Positions 1 to 11,743 are shown, counted from the first letter of the stretch. The stretch: 64,000 bases of DNA from Malania oleifera (GCF_029873635.1 NC_080420.1:33440231-33504230), one strand, 5' to 3'. The notes: generated by a model not told the origin, from the sequence alone. A program made the numbers and translations.

Positions 1-146
1 TATTTTAAATGATATGAGTATGTGTATTATTTAAATGGTGTGGCATGAGTAAAATGTAAATACTGTGATGAATTATGAAATATTTATAAGATGATGGGAA
101 TACTGAAATGTGATAAGAATATGTATTGCATGTGAATTGTTTAAAA

Positions 147-455
147 TGACATGAGATTCACGTGATGTGAATTGTTACAGATGAAGTAAATGACATGAGA
201 TTCACGTGATGTGAATTGTTACAGATAAGGTATATGACATGAGATCCACATAATGTGGACTATACATGAGATCCACGTAATGTGGACTATACATGAGATT
301 CACATAATGGGTACTTTACACAAGATCCACGTAATGTGGACTATACATGAGATCCATGTAATGTGGACTTTACATGAGATCCACGTAATGTGAACTTTAC
401 ATGAGATCCACGTGATGTGGTCTATACATGAGATTCACGTAATGTGAACTATGAA
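147..455. repeat. Minisatellite inside LTR, ACATGAGATCCACGTAATGT type unit
   Basis: About nine imperfect copies of a unit near 27 bp (ATGAGATCCACGTAATGTGG plus spacer) follow two longer units of about 41 bp. Each unit carries a short inverted repeat (CCACGTAATGTGG) able to form a small hairpin. Confidence 0.85.
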
Positions 456-574
456 AGTGAACAATGTAATATGAAATATTGAGAACATGAAAAGATGAAT
501 ATTATGGAGATACCAGATACAGAGTAAGTAAAATGTATTGTATACGGTAGTATCATATTTATATGTATATTGGG

Positions 575-935
575 GCAAAGTATACACTCCGCTTGAGGGC
601 TTGCTGAGAAAGGTGAGTGCCCTGATAGGTATAAGATGTAGCCATATCGGGCTGCATAACGTATTAGGGCAGAGGGAAGCTACTTGTATGGGTGGGTAAT
701 CTTCTTTATTCTCAGGAACTTCTGCTAGTAAACTTTTTTTTTTTGAATGTGTGTGTGAGTACGAAATAAAATATCCACCTGAGGGCTTACTGAGTAAGGT
801 AAGTGCCCTCATATGCTTTAGTTGTAGCCATGGGTTGCATAAGGTATCAGAGCAAAGGGGTGCTGCTTGTATGGGCGGGTAATCACCTCAATCCTTAGGA
901 ACTCTCGTTTTATTAAAATACTTTTTTTGTAAGTG
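575..935. repeat. Imperfect ~200-bp direct duplication inside LTR
   Basis: The segment beginning TTGAGGGCTTGCTGAG and running through GTATGGGTGGGTAATC to a poly-T stretch recurs about 200 bp later as CTGAGGGCTTACTGAG through GTATGGGCGGGTAATC and a second poly-T. The copies are diverged, so the duplication is old and probably inherited with the LTR family. Confidence 0.75.
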
Positions 936-1451
936 AGTAGGGATAGAGAATGATTTCATAACTGTGATATGTTTATAAAGGATGATTATATATATTTGTA
1001 CACAAGCCTCATGATAGCCACACTTTGGTGTTAATCTACTCCAACTTACTGAGATCTGTCTCACACGATATGGAATTTTATCATTTTCAGAACCTTCGCA
1101 TGATCAAGCCTAGCGAGCTCAGGGTTGTTGTAGCTTTTTTGAAAGAGAGCGAGGATACAAACTTTGGATATAATTTTTGGGGTTGTAATACATTTATATT
1201 TTCAGAGTTGTAAATGTTGTAAATACTGGATGTTGGGTTATGTTTTTGAGATGTATATAGGTGTAGAAACTCTGGTATATTATGGAAGAATTGTTATTAT
1301 TTCTGCTGCGTAACTGATATAGAGCTAGGTACAGGTAATAGAACACATGGCACCCGAGCCCCGCTTGGTGGGTTCGGGGCGTCACGAGGCAGTATCAGAT
1401 ATTTATTTCAAATAACACTCTAGACCCTAGTTTTAGGTTCGGGGTGTTACA

Positions 1452-1932
1452 GACTGAGCAAAGTCAAAGTGTTAACTTCAGTTTGGTCGACCAATGCCTT
1501 TATATATCTTTGAGTTTGGTCGATCAAGACCGCTAAAAATTTGCCTTTAAGTCCTATTTTGGGATCTGTGCTTCATCAACCCAGTGTGACTAAGCATAAG
1601 GCATTTTGGGTTATGTGGGTGATGAGTCCTATGGTCATTCTATGGCCTTTTGAGCATATACATCCCATTATGAATGAAATACAAATATTACAGTCCATTA
1701 TTATAGACCCAAAAACTAAATGCAATTACAATAGGAAACAAATATCTTCAATCTTCATGCTTTTTCTCTCTATGGAGTGCGCCAGGTGTATGTGTATTAT
1801 CCGTCTTGGCCTCTATTTTCCGCATCCCTTATGTGTGATCTCAATTATAGGCTGGCGTACATGCTAAATACACACATAAGTTCACTGTGTTTTTTCAGCA
1901 TCAAAACAGAGATTAGACTCAAAAAGTCAACA
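1452..1932 (-). repeat. 3' LTR, truncated by the Gypsy LTR insertion
   Basis: It matches 6670-7143 nearly base for base over most of its length, including the segment reading AAGGCATTTTGGGTTATGTG on plus. On the minus strand it starts TGTTGAC at 1932. The lower-coordinate part is missing because the Gypsy LTR ending at 1451 abuts it. Confidence 0.75.
1497..1508 (-). promoter_or_regulatory. LTR TATA-like box
   Basis: The minus strand reads GATATATAAAGG in the truncated LTR; the intact copy has CTATATAAAGG at 6708-6718. The position and sequence fit an LTR core promoter; activity is not shown. Confidence 0.4.
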
Positions 1933-1955
1933 ATCTCCCCTTTTTTTGTTAATGA
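1933..1955 (-). other. Polypurine tract before 3' LTR
   Basis: The minus strand reads AACAAAAAAAGGGGAGAT directly before the LTR start TGTTGAC. This is the arrangement of a plus-strand primer in Copia elements. Confidence 0.65.
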
Positions 1956-1979
1956 CAAACACGTATGAGCAAAATGGGT

Positions 1980-2396
1980 CCAGCCTGAAAAGGCTCCCCC
2001 TTAGAATATGCATATCGTAAAAAAATAAGCAGTGCAGTCCAGGCATATTCAGAAAAGAAGACATAAGACATTTCAAAATCATTTGCATTTAGCTTTGGCA
2101 ATGAGATACAAGACATTCATGCATTTTGTTCAGTAAAACCTCTCCCCCTTTTGGCACCAGCAAAAGGGTTAAGCTAAGAAAAATAGTTGATGGCTCTAAA
2201 ACACATCTTAGCTTGAGAATTGTAGTCCCCCAAAAATATTCATTTTTCCTAAAAAGTTCTCCCCCTCTTTAAAAACACTCCCCCTTTTGATGTCATATTG
2301 TGAATATTTAACTCCCTTTTTGATTTAAAACCAACAGGTATAATAGTTGAGCACACAGACAAGAAGATAAGATATGTCAAATGTAGAGTTTTATCT

Positions 2397-2454
<58 letters not shown>

Positions 2455-3410
2455 GTGTATATAAGTATATGTATGGTCCCTTTATGATAATGTCAAAAGG
2501 TACTGGAGGGTGTGCTTGCTAAAAGAGAATCTCTAAAAAGTAGGCAAGCAAAATTTTTCTCGTATCTCATTTAGGTGCACACAAAATATGGCCAGAAAAG
2601 CATAATCTCAGTGATCCTAAAAATTTAACAATCACATACAGGATTATAAGGCAAAGTCAAAGACTGTGTGGCAATTATGAAGATGTTTAGTCAAGATATT
2701 CAATAGCAATTATGTAGGGAAGCACATGTCACATTGAATTTTAATACACATCTAAGTTTAAGAATGTTGGTGAGCACAAGTTGGATAGAAAGTTTTAGTT
2801 CAAGAGCTCCCCCTATCAATTTGAGATCTAGCTTAGATCGAGTGATCTACTTATGCTAGTTAAAGATTAAATTCAATTAATGTGCCAAGTAGTATAATCA
2901 ATTATATTAGCTCCCCTAAGCATCTGATGATTATGCAAGGATGCAATTTGATATTCAATTAATTTCCACTCATCCTTTCAAAAATAGTTTAACTTTCATT
3001 TTATCATAATCATTGTTGTACAAGGTTTTATTTTGGGAAAAATCTACCAAAATTTCGGCAGCATGCCATCTATAAATTGGACGTTTTTCCATAAAACCTA
3101 TACCTAATAGATTCAAGCAAGCAATATAAAATTCAATTTAAGCATGCAAGGACGTATAATCCACTACCAGCATGCAATTCACATCCACTGCATCCGCTAT
3201 GCAAGAGGCATTCTAGACAAAGCATGCATTCAGGTAGCTATTATCAATTAAAAATAATCTATCCATCAAGGAAATTTAATCATTCAGTATATTATGGAGA
3301 GTAGACTACAATGCTAATTTCATAAAGCCATATGAGCATAAAAGGTATGATATCAAGAGAGCATTTCAATTTATATAACCATGAAGAACAAAAGCTCCCC
3401 CCAAGTTATG
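1980..3410 (-). other. Internal region with repeated extra purine tracts
   Basis: Plus-strand CTCCCCC blocks recur near 1996, 2147, 2260, 2278, 2811, 2913 and 3396, that is, GGGGGAG on the element's own strand. Such extra polypurine tracts are known between pol and the 3' LTR in SIRE-type Copia elements. No reading frame was found here. Confidence 0.5.
2401..2446. repeat. (AT)n microsatellite
   Basis: An uninterrupted run of about 23 AT units passes into ATGTAT/ATGTGT variants up to about 2470. Confidence 0.95.
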
Positions 3411-4497
3411 CACTCAACTCATTTAATGCCTTTTTCATTTTCTAGTTCTTTAGCCAAGAGTTATAAGATTTTCAATGATTTAAGCTTGGATTTGAATGCA
3501 TAGGCTTTAACGGACCAAAAAGTCACAATCAATATTCTTTCAATGTACAAAGCCTATATAGCCTCTTTTCTTGAGAAACTCAATTCATGAGAGGCGTAAG
3601 GTTGGATGGCTTTAAATTTAATTGCATGTGCATACGTCTCTTTGACTTTTCATTCCATCATCTAGATTTGAAACCTAGTGCAACAACTTTAGCCATTCAA
3701 CATTATTTGAAGCTCCAAAAGATTTGACTTAACGTTTTGAGAGCTTATGAAGCGAGGTAGGATGAATACTCTTAATAATTAAATTATCATTGAGTTCAGA
3801 AAAGCATTTAGAATGAGTGGACATTTTCCAAAATATTTTCGTGCTTAGTAATAATGTCCAGGTTTGAGAAAAGAGCATCTAGGAGTGTATTAATTTTTGA
3901 ATACAGCTCTTTGGACAGTGGTATGTATCCTTTAGATATAATTACTATATGGAGCAAGGATACAAATCAAGGAATAGAAAAAATCTCTACCTGATGTGAT
4001 TGTGGTATGGTAAAGATTTCCTATGGATGAGATAAACCAAAATTAGAGGATTTACAATTTAAACTCAAGGGGAACAATCCCCTAGTGGATTCCTCTAATT
4101 TTTCTTACGAGGAGGATGACTTTTTATTAGCACTAGATAGATATGAAATTTATTATCATTGGTGCTTATACCTAGAGTGATGACCAGATTTTGATTAATG
4201 AGATTAGGGTTAAAGATATAAAGAATAGGATGGATCCCTAAAGCTCGTATCCATGCAATGGACAACGGTTGCTTAACTTAAGATGTTTTAACTTTAAGCA
4301 TGAATTAAGCATTTAGAATTATTTACCAGGCAAACATGTCTTGTCCATTTGGAAGTGGATTTTACTTTGACATACTTTGACCAATATTTTCATATTTCAC
4401 CCAACCATTATGATGTGTATGCATTAGGTTCAAATTGGATAAATTTCTTGAATTTTCGTATTGGTATGATCTCTCTGAAGTTCTTAGTATGCAAATA
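3411..4497. other. Non-coding AT-rich internal sequence
   Basis: No reading frame, recognised motif or repeat boundary was seen. It belongs to the internal region of the LTR element. Confidence 0.4.
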
Positions 4498-4877
4498 GTG
4501 CAAATAATTTAAATATAAATTAGTATATGTTAATTTGTTAATATGTTAATTAGTATATGCTAATTTGTTAAAATGTTAATTTGTTAATATGTTAATTAGT
4601 ATATGTTAATTTGTTAATATGTTAATTAGTATTTGGTATAAAAAAATCTATAATTATATTATATTTTTATTAATTAATTTCAAATGAATTCGGTTGACCG
4701 AATTGCCTGAAAAGGTAATTTGGTCAGGTTCGGATCGGTGAGGCCCCTCTATTTGGTCGGTTCGGTTAACAATTCTCATTAACCAAAAATTTGGTTAATT
4801 AAGTTAATCAACCAAAAATTTCAATTAACTTGGTTGATTAACCGAATTTGGCCAAACCGACCATTTGCTCACCCCTT
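4498..4877. mobile_element. Truncated hAT-type MITE, same family as 5263-5810
   Basis: It shares with 5263-5810 the ATTAGTATATGTTAATTTG array, the GGTTCGGTTAAC-rich core and the terminus ACCATTTGCTCACCCCT. The other terminal repeat is missing, so the copy is truncated at its left end. Confidence 0.7.
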
Positions 4878-5254
4878 CAACCAATACTGCCTATGTCCCC
4901 ACCTCAGCTTACAAGCCCGAGGATTACCACTATTGCTCACTTAACGGGTGGAGCGGCATCGATTACAACCAGGTCAAATTTCCAGGGTTGACCTCAACCT
5001 TTACAAACTCTCCTTGCGGGGCGGAGAAGGTCCTATCGATCCTTACGGGCTAGATCAACACCCCCTCAAGCCATGCCTGGAATACAACAATGAATACAAT
5101 TTTTTGTGTACAATTCTAATGTTTCTAAACACAAGCAAATTTGTACCAATACGCACAATGAAATTAATGCACTCACAAATGATAGGATATTAAGCTCAAA
5201 CGAGATTTTGTTAACTAATGTGTTAACTCTCGACAATATGAATATCAATATGTG
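4878..5254. other. Unrecognised GC-richer patch
   Basis: From 4878 to about 5075 the base composition is clearly more GC-rich than around it. The patch could encode about 60 residues in plus frame, but I recognise no family. It may be part of the LTR or leader of the surrounding element. Confidence 0.3.
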
Positions 5255-5262
5255 TATGTGAG

Positions 5263-5810
5263 TAGGGGTGAGCATAATTCGGGGAAACCCGAATTAACTG
5301 AATTAACCGACCAAAATTGGTTGGTTCGGTTCAGTTATAAACATAAGATCGGTCGGTTCAATTATGATTTTACAAAGTTCGGTTAATCGGTTAATCGGTT
5401 CGGTTAAAAGGAATGTTAATTCGGTTAACCGAAAAAATCGATTTAATAATTAATTAAAATTTAAATATAAATTAGTATATATTAATTAATTAATATGTTA
5501 ATTAGTATATGCTAATTTGTTAAAATGTTAATTTGTTAATATGTTAATTAGTATATGTTAATTTGTTAATATGTTAATTAGTATTTAGTTAAAAAAAATC
5601 TATAATTATATCATGTTTCTATTAATTAATTTTAAATTAATTCGGTTAAATTTGGTTAACCGAATTACCCGAAAAGGTAATTCGGTCGGGTTCAGATCGG
5701 TGAGGCTCCTCTATTCAATCAGTTTGGTTAACAGTTCTCATTAACCGAAAATTTTGGTTAATTCGATTAATTAACCGAATTTGACCAAACCGACCATTTG
5801 CTCACCCCTA
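5263..5810. mobile_element. hAT-type MITE with intact ends (548 bp)
   Basis: The ends are perfect 12-bp inverted repeats, TAGGGGTGAGCA and TGCTCACCCCTA. They are flanked by a perfect 8-bp duplication TATGTGAG at 5255-5262 and 5811-5818. The 8-bp TSD and short TIR fit the hAT superfamily. The interior is full of AACCGAAT/TTCGGTTA runs in both orientations and codes for nothing. The insertion lies inside the minus-strand LTR element and is therefore younger than it. Confidence 0.9.
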
Positions 5811-6389
5811 TATGTGAGAGTGAGATCTTTGATTTCAAAATAATATATTTTCAATGTAAGTATTCAAAGAATCTCTATAACCCTAAGCATTTATCAAAGT
5901 AGTAATTTTCAAATATCAAGCACTATATATATTAGGGTTTAAGCTTGCTAAAAGTATTTTTGTCAAAGCACAAAGCAAGCTTATGAAAATTGCAATGAGA
6001 ATGCAGGTACTTAAGCCAATGAAGAGTTTTTCCCCATATAATATCTATATGTAAAATACCATGGGAAAAATCATAAGCTTACTCGCAAAAATCAATACAT
6101 AGACAAATGCAAGTGTGAGAGAGATTAAGCTTGTAAGATGAATGAGATGAAATGAACTCTCTCAAGAATAAGTAGTTAAATGAGCATGAGAGAGAGATTT
6201 TTGCAATAATGTTGAAAAATATAGGAGTATGAAGGATTTAGCCCAATAAAATTTTCAGAAAAAAATTGGCTAATCTAAAACCCTAATCACCACTAATTAT
6301 GACCGTTGGGGATATGCTGGGTATTTTTAAAAAAGTTTAATTGAGTTTAATGAAAATTAACCCTAATTTACTGTGGTAAAAATTTTACC

Positions 6390-6742
6390 AACCCAAGAGG
6401 TTCGGTCGACCATTTTCAACATTCGGTCGACCGTAGTACTGTGTTCAATCGACCAAATAAATTTTGAACTAAAAATATGGTCGACCATCTCAAGGCGATT
6501 TTCAAACCCTTCAAGGTTTGGTTGACCGAGATAGGTTCGGTTGACCATCTTCATAGGTTTGGTCGATTGTAGCCAGATGAGCTAACAAATTTGGTCGATC
6601 GAGTGTACGGGTTTTCAGGCATGTGGGGATTCGGTCGCCCATAAGTGTCATGTTCATTTTGTGATGGTCGACCGAGCAAAGTAAAAGTTTAGTTCGGTCG
6701 ACTGAAGCCTTTATATAGCTTTGAGTTTGGTCGACCGAGACC
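6390..6742. repeat. Reiterated GGTCGACC motif cluster in LTR
   Basis: About a dozen copies of GGTCGACC or single-step variants (GGTTGACC, AATCGACC, GGTCGATC) are spread over about 350 bp. Several are perfect palindromes. They lie in the 5' LTR upstream of its TATA-like box as read on the minus strand, or within its transcribed part. Confidence 0.75.
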
Positions 6743-7143
6743 ACTTAAAATATACATTTAAGTCTTATTTTAATCCCTGTGCTTCATCAACCCAATGTGA
6801 CTAAGCATAAGGCATTTTGGGTTATGTGGGTGATGAGTCCTATGGTCATTCTAAGGCTTTTTTAGTGTATACATCCCATCATGCATGAAATGCAAATATT
6901 ACAGTCCACTATTACAAACCCGAAAACTAAATGCAATTATAATAGGAAACAAATTTCTTCAATCTTCGTGCTCTTTCTCTCTATGGAGTGCGTCAGGTGT
7001 ATGTGTATTATCCGTCTTGGCCTCTATTCTCCCTGTCCCGTATGTGTGATCTCAATTATGGACCTACGTACATGCTAAATACACACATAAGTTCACTGTG
7101 TTTCATTAGCATCAAAACAGAGATTAGACTCAAAAAGTCAACA
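6670..7143 (-). repeat. 5' LTR (minimum extent) of the non-coding LTR element
   Basis: This is the counterpart of 1452-1932. On the minus strand the LTR starts TGTTGAC at 7143. The inner boundary is not determined because the other LTR is truncated; the GTCGAC-rich sequence down to about 6390 probably belongs to it. A TATA-like box (CTATATAAAGG, minus) is at 6708-6718. Confidence 0.7.
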
Positions 7144-8958
7144 AAAGTTTTGTTAGTGTACTGTGGATGTGTAGCCTTATAGTCTTCTTTACCCACAGTA
7201 TGTATTTCCAAATCTTCTCCTTCAGTAGAAACTTCTAGCATACCAAAATTCATAAGATTCTAACTATTAAAACGTCTTGAAACTCTTCACAGAAAAATCT
7301 ACCCCATTTTGACAACTGCATATCTTCCCTTCAAAACAAACTAATTTATCTTCCGGCATTCTTGCTTGGTATAACTCCATATAGACCTCATCTAGTGGAA
7401 ACTGAACCTGTTCTACCTTCTCCTTCTTGACTTTGCCACCTTCTCCATCCACGACATTCACCGTACTTCCTCTGTGATTGGGTAGTGGGTTACTGTGTAC
7501 ATTAGGTTCTTTGGTGTTGAACACCAGTCAGCCTGTGTCTCTTAATGCTTGCACCCTATACTTGAAAGACTAGCATATGTTGATCGTGTGTCTGGGAGCA
7601 ATAGCGTGATACTCACATCGAGCATCTGGGTTGTACCATTTTGGAAAAAGAGGATGCACGGGTACCCCAAGGATAAGGGCGACTAACTGTCTCTCGACCA
7701 GCTGTGGGAAAAATTTTGAATAAGTCATCAAAATTAGCTCAATTTTCCTTAACTCTCTTATGAATCTTTTCTTAAGAACTTGTGGGTTCTGCTATCATAT
7801 GCTGTCATGCACCTGGCTATGCTATGTTGTTGACTGCTGACTCAAATACCGCACCTTTATCTGCCAATCTGATTCTTCCCTCCTGATATAGGCAACTTTG
7901 AATCATTTGGGTCTCACCTTTCTCGTTCTTTCCAACCCATTTCTTTACAGTGTTTTTCTCAGTACCTACGCTCCTCATTCTCGCTATTTTAAATGAGCTC
8001 TCAATCCTTTCACCTATGGTTACCAGATATGCAAAGCTTTGAGGGGTGCTTTCGATGAGGTGGCCAAAGTATGGATCCCTGAGTGTGTTGACAAGCAAAG
8101 AGATGACCGCCCTATCTTCCACTGGAGGGTGCACCTAAGTTGTTGCCTCTCTTCATTGATAGGCGTACTCCTTGAATGTTTCATTTGTTTTCTTCTCCAT
8201 GTTTTGCAAAGTTAGCCTGTCCGATGCCATCTCAATTACATGTCTATACTGAGTTATGAAAGTTTGGGCCAAGTCTTTCCATGTATGGATCTTGGTCTTG
8301 TCCAGTTGGATATACCATCTTATAGCTGCCCCAGTTAAGCTGTCTTGGAAGCAGTGACTCAACATCTTGTCATTTTTAGAATGTGCTGCCATTTTCTGGC
8401 AATACATCCTCATATAAGTCAACGAACATCTAGGCCTATTAAATTTTTCAAAAATGGGAACTTTAAACTTCGGCAACAGGATCACATTTGGAACCAAACA
8501 TAAATCAAAAGCATCCACTAACCCAAGAAAATTTGTTCCTTCCATGGCTCGTAGGCACTCTTTTAGTACTTCGTACTTGCGATCGACTTCTAAGCTAAAA
8601 GTCGATTCTCTGGCCACTCCCTTCTCCCCAGAGTCCAGGATTACAATCGGTGGTGTTCCAATAGATGGGAACCCTGAAACTGGCATGGCTGGCACAAATG
8701 GCTGGTCACTCAGACCTAGGCTGGTTGCCATGTTAGCTTGTTGAGATGACGTGTGTCTATGAATGGGTACAACCCTAATGGGTATAAGATATCTTGTTCT
8801 GCTATAGTCTTGGGAACCTGTGCAACCTTCCCCTCGCTTATAGTGATCATTAGTTCTAGCAATTTGTTAATCTCTTCCTTAATTTCCCTAACATCTTGGC
8901 TCACTTCTTCATGGTCCTGCTCTAGGCCCATCATGCGGTTTTCTAGCTGTTCACTCAT
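7144..8958 (-). pseudogene. Gag of Ogre/Tat-like retrotransposon (broken)
   Basis: Gag forms the retroelement capsid. Reading down from 8958, a start followed by a coiled-coil-like segment (EEVSQDVREIKEEINKLLE) leads into the capsid-type domain at 8731-8153. That domain carries FKVPIFEKF, CQKMAAHSKNDKMLSHCFQ, LTGAAIRWYIQLD and LQNMEKKTNETFKEYA, all in the order of Tat-lineage Gag. The next frame (8134-7817) continues the domain (AVISLLVNTLRDPYFGHLI). About 7700-7540 carries the zinc-knuckle-like ARCEYHAIAPRHTINIC. A last piece (7524-7267) has NVHSNPLPNHRGSTVN. At least three frame breaks or stops separate the pieces, so the gene is dead. The C-terminal end meets the LTR element at 7143. Confidence 0.8.
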
Positions 8959-9879
8959 GATTTTAGTTGTAGGGATGCAAAACTGTCTCGTGTGGCTTAA
9001 TGTTGACTTCTGGATCCTGCTAGGCGGGTTTATTTCTTTATCTTTGTTTCTTCAAGAAATCATTTTCTTATGAGTATGTGATTATACATGCATGAATATA
9101 TGAAAAATACATGAATGCGGTGCAACCTAAATGACTACTTTTCCAAAATTTACAAAAGCCCTCATTACTCCAAGGAAAGCAAACACAAGAAATAAGGTCT
9201 TTATTAGTTTTCCCAAATAATTTCAGTGCGTGGATTCCCAATATAGAATGTCCAGTACAATTGTGCTTTGATTGTTATGATAAGTGCCTGATAGCCTAAT
9301 GTTTGAGATTCATCTCCTTAATGCCATGCCTTTTACTTGGTCCCTTCTTACATTCGAGCTTCGAGTTCCCTTAGGGCTTGATACTTTCTCTCATTCTCAA
9401 ATTTAACAGCCTTTAGAAATTTTTAGTTGAGCTCGACTTCTTTTTGGAGCCCTTTTTCCCTTTTCTATAAAGCCATTATATCTTCCTCGACTTATATGCA
9501 TTTGTCTCTTTTTTTTGCTTCACGTTATTCTGACATTGGAAAATTATGATGTGTTCCCTTTGCTTCACCAATCTGACACTTAATTCGTCCTCCATGGCTC
9601 ACTCCTTAACACAATGAAGTTTCTTCTTCCATTCTGCTCTATCGGCTTCTTTATCTTATACTTTCATTTGGGGCTAAGCAGCCATTGGGGATTCTTCTGG
9701 AGAAGTAGGAACTTTTTGAGCTCTTAACACTTGGAAATTTCTGATTTGAGGGTTAATCCTGCTAGTGCACCTTCTATAATAGTCCCCCTAGATTCTTGTG
9801 ATGTGGCTGCCTGAATTTATCACATGGATGATCTTCCATACTGCCACAATCTTCCCAATTCACTTCTAAACTCCCTCAT
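8959..9879 (-). pseudogene. ORF1 C-terminal part and ORF1-gag spacer of Ogre/Tat-like element
   Basis: This is the downstream half of ORF1, separated from 18587-19577 by the Tekay-like element. On the minus strand, about 9700-9300 reads as a broken, charged coiled-coil-like frame rich in Lys, Glu and Arg. Stops break it repeatedly. The function of Ogre ORF1 is not established. Confidence 0.5.
9875..9879. repeat. Target-site duplication CTCAT (left copy)
   Basis: CTCAT directly precedes the LTR start at 9880 and recurs at 18587-18591 directly after the other LTR. This marks a single intact insertion. Confidence 0.92.
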
Positions 9880-10844
9880 TGTGACAACCTGCTTAAACTC
9901 CATAATTTTTTTTTTCATAATATAATAAAAACATAATCCACCTGAACCCATGGGTACCAGGGATATAACAGAAATACAAAACGGAAGCCTACGCAGCAGG
10001 AAATACAAAAATCATAATAACTCATAACACCATACACAATACCATTCATCATAATACTAGAGTTACTACATCCATTATATACACATACCAAATAAGAAAG
10101 ACCTAGGGACATTTCCCACAAAATCTAACTGTCCCCACCAAAACATACCCTTCAGAGAGGGCAGATCAACGGTACTATATCAACGAAGCTTTACCCGCTC
10201 TCCTATCAGGGGCTCCTAAAATGTTTATGAAATTTAAGGTGAGACACCTCTCAGTAAGGGAAATAAAATAATACTAGTGTGTGGCAACATGAATATTTCT
10301 GTATTCTATATAAAATCATATATAAACATATCAGTATAACCGTTTGTATCATATCTGGGAAACATATATTTTCAAATCATTGCAGAACATACATGATTTT
10401 CATAAATATAATTCATCTCGTATAACATAATATGAAAACAATCCTGGTAGGTTAGCTAGTTGTTGTTATGTATTACCCCCACATGACTGGGTTATGTGGT
10501 CCGAAGGCGAAACCTGACAATAGTTGGCCGACCATTGCCAAGTCAAGAGTACAGTCTGTAAGTTCGATGGGTCTGCTAGACCTGGTTCGAACACCAGGGG
10601 CGCTCACACACTTCTTAAAACCACATCGACCATCCAATCTCACACCACTTTGTACAACGGCGATAACACAAATATCATGATAAATCATGAACACATAGCA
10701 TCAATACCGTGCAAGGGCTAACCTAAACCAAACCAACCAAGTTATGATAACATACAGCATATACTGAAACTGTGATACATGGATATTTCTTACCATTAAT
10801 TATCAAATCAATTATATCATTTTTCATATATACATATATCATGA

Positions 10845-11135
10845 AAATCATCGGCCCGTACGCCGGTATTTCATATTTTACCATAGCTCGGCCCGTACGC
10901 CGCCAAATCATATACATAGCTCAGCTCATACGCTGGCAAATCATATTCATAACTCGGCCTGGTACGCCGGCAAACATATCCATAGCTCAGCCCGTACGCT
11001 GGCAAATCATATACATAGCTCGGCCCATACGCCAAAAAATCATATACATAGCACACCTGTACACCGGCAAAACATATCTATAGCACGGCCTGTACGCCAG
11101 CAAACATATAAAAATCTCGGCTCATACGCTAGTTT
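10845..11135. repeat. ~33-bp tandem array in 3' LTR (AGCTCGGCCCGTACGCCGGC type)
   Basis: Eight to nine imperfect units consist of CTCGGCCCGTACGCCGGCAA followed by an ATCATATACATAG spacer. The other LTR has the matching array at 17440-17725 with a different pattern of unit variants. Confidence 0.88.
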
Positions 11136-11733
11136 TTCATTATAAAAATCCATATCTTTATCACATTTCCAGAAAATAGTATTTCTTTATAATTTCTACT
11201 CATGCCACACGAACTAGGTTTTTCGTATATTTAACATACCATCATTTTCAACAATATTCCCTAAATTTAAATCATTTATAAATATATTTATTTTCCTGAA
11301 ATCAGATGTTGTAATAACATACATACATTTTCATAAAATAACTAGCTTAGTTTATCCCCTTACCTGATTCCTGAAAAGCCCCTAAGATAAACAGTCTCAC
11401 GCCCGCAGAGTTTCCCGTTCAACACCCTGAAAATGACATTCCCCAGAACTAAACTTCATTATTTCTACACATATTACACTTTCTACAACTGCCAATTAGC
11501 CAAATACTGAGTAGAAAGTCTTACCCTGAATCTGGGATGAATTCCGAACTCGACCCACCGACGATCCACTCCAGTAGATATGCAGAGAACTTTCCCAGGA
11601 GTGTCGTGATGGCTTTGGATCGTCAATCCGGCGGCAAACAGACCCAAAAATTAAGAGAAAAGGAAGGAGAACCAAAGGGAGGGAGAGAGAGGAATTCTAC
11701 AGCCAAATTAAGCTGAAAAATCGCGTTTAACCA

Positions 11734-11743
11734 CTATTTATAC
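11734..11743 (-). promoter_or_regulatory. LTR TATA box
   Basis: The minus strand reads GTATAAATAG, with the same sequence at 18318-18327 in the 5' LTR. It lies downstream of the CGTCGACGAG cluster as read on the element's strand, the expected order for an LTR promoter. Confidence 0.55.

Larger units (their letters stand above)
1..1451 (+). mobile_element. 3' part of a Ty3/Gypsy LTR (left-truncated by window)
   Basis: The stretch ends in the typical Gypsy LTR terminus GGTTCGGGGTGTTACA at 1451. No primer-binding site follows it, so this is a 3' LTR or a solo LTR of a plus-strand element whose body lies left of the window. The LTR contains a minisatellite (147-455) and an internal duplication (about 575-757 and 775-935). 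The bases just after it (GACTGAGC) continue the LTR of the next element, so this insertion cut into that LTR. No coding sequence is visible; the short frames here are not credible genes. The left TSD copy is outside the window, so the boundary rests on LTR terminus shape alone. Confidence 0.65.
1452..7143 (-). mobile_element. Non-coding LTR element (SIRE/LARD-like), minus strand
   Basis: Two related copies (1452-1932 and 6670-7143) share the terminus that reads TGTTGACTTTTTGAGTC on the minus strand. At 1933-1955 the left copy is preceded, in minus orientation, by a purine-rich tract, so it is the 3' LTR and the right copy the 5' LTR. The internal region has no credible reading frame but holds many extra purine tracts, an AT microsatellite and MITEs. 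Long LTRs, TGTTGAC start and repeated GGGGGAG tracts resemble Copia SIRE/Maximus elements (inference). The element interrupts the gag region of the Ogre-like element that resumes at 7144. It may be a large retrotransposon derivative or a decayed autonomous copy. Confidence 0.6.

Noticed and set aside
435-812. 125-codon minus-strand gene
   Set aside because: It lies across the LTR duplication and poly-T tract; the repeated peptide reflects the duplicated DNA.
10772-11083. Repetitive Tyr/Pro-rich proteins in both strands of the LTRs
   Set aside because: They are shadows of the 33-bp tandem array, not genes.
10845-11135. Regular spaced repeats resembling a CRISPR array
   Set aside because: Units are contiguous tandem copies in a plant LTR, present in both LTRs, with no unique spacers.
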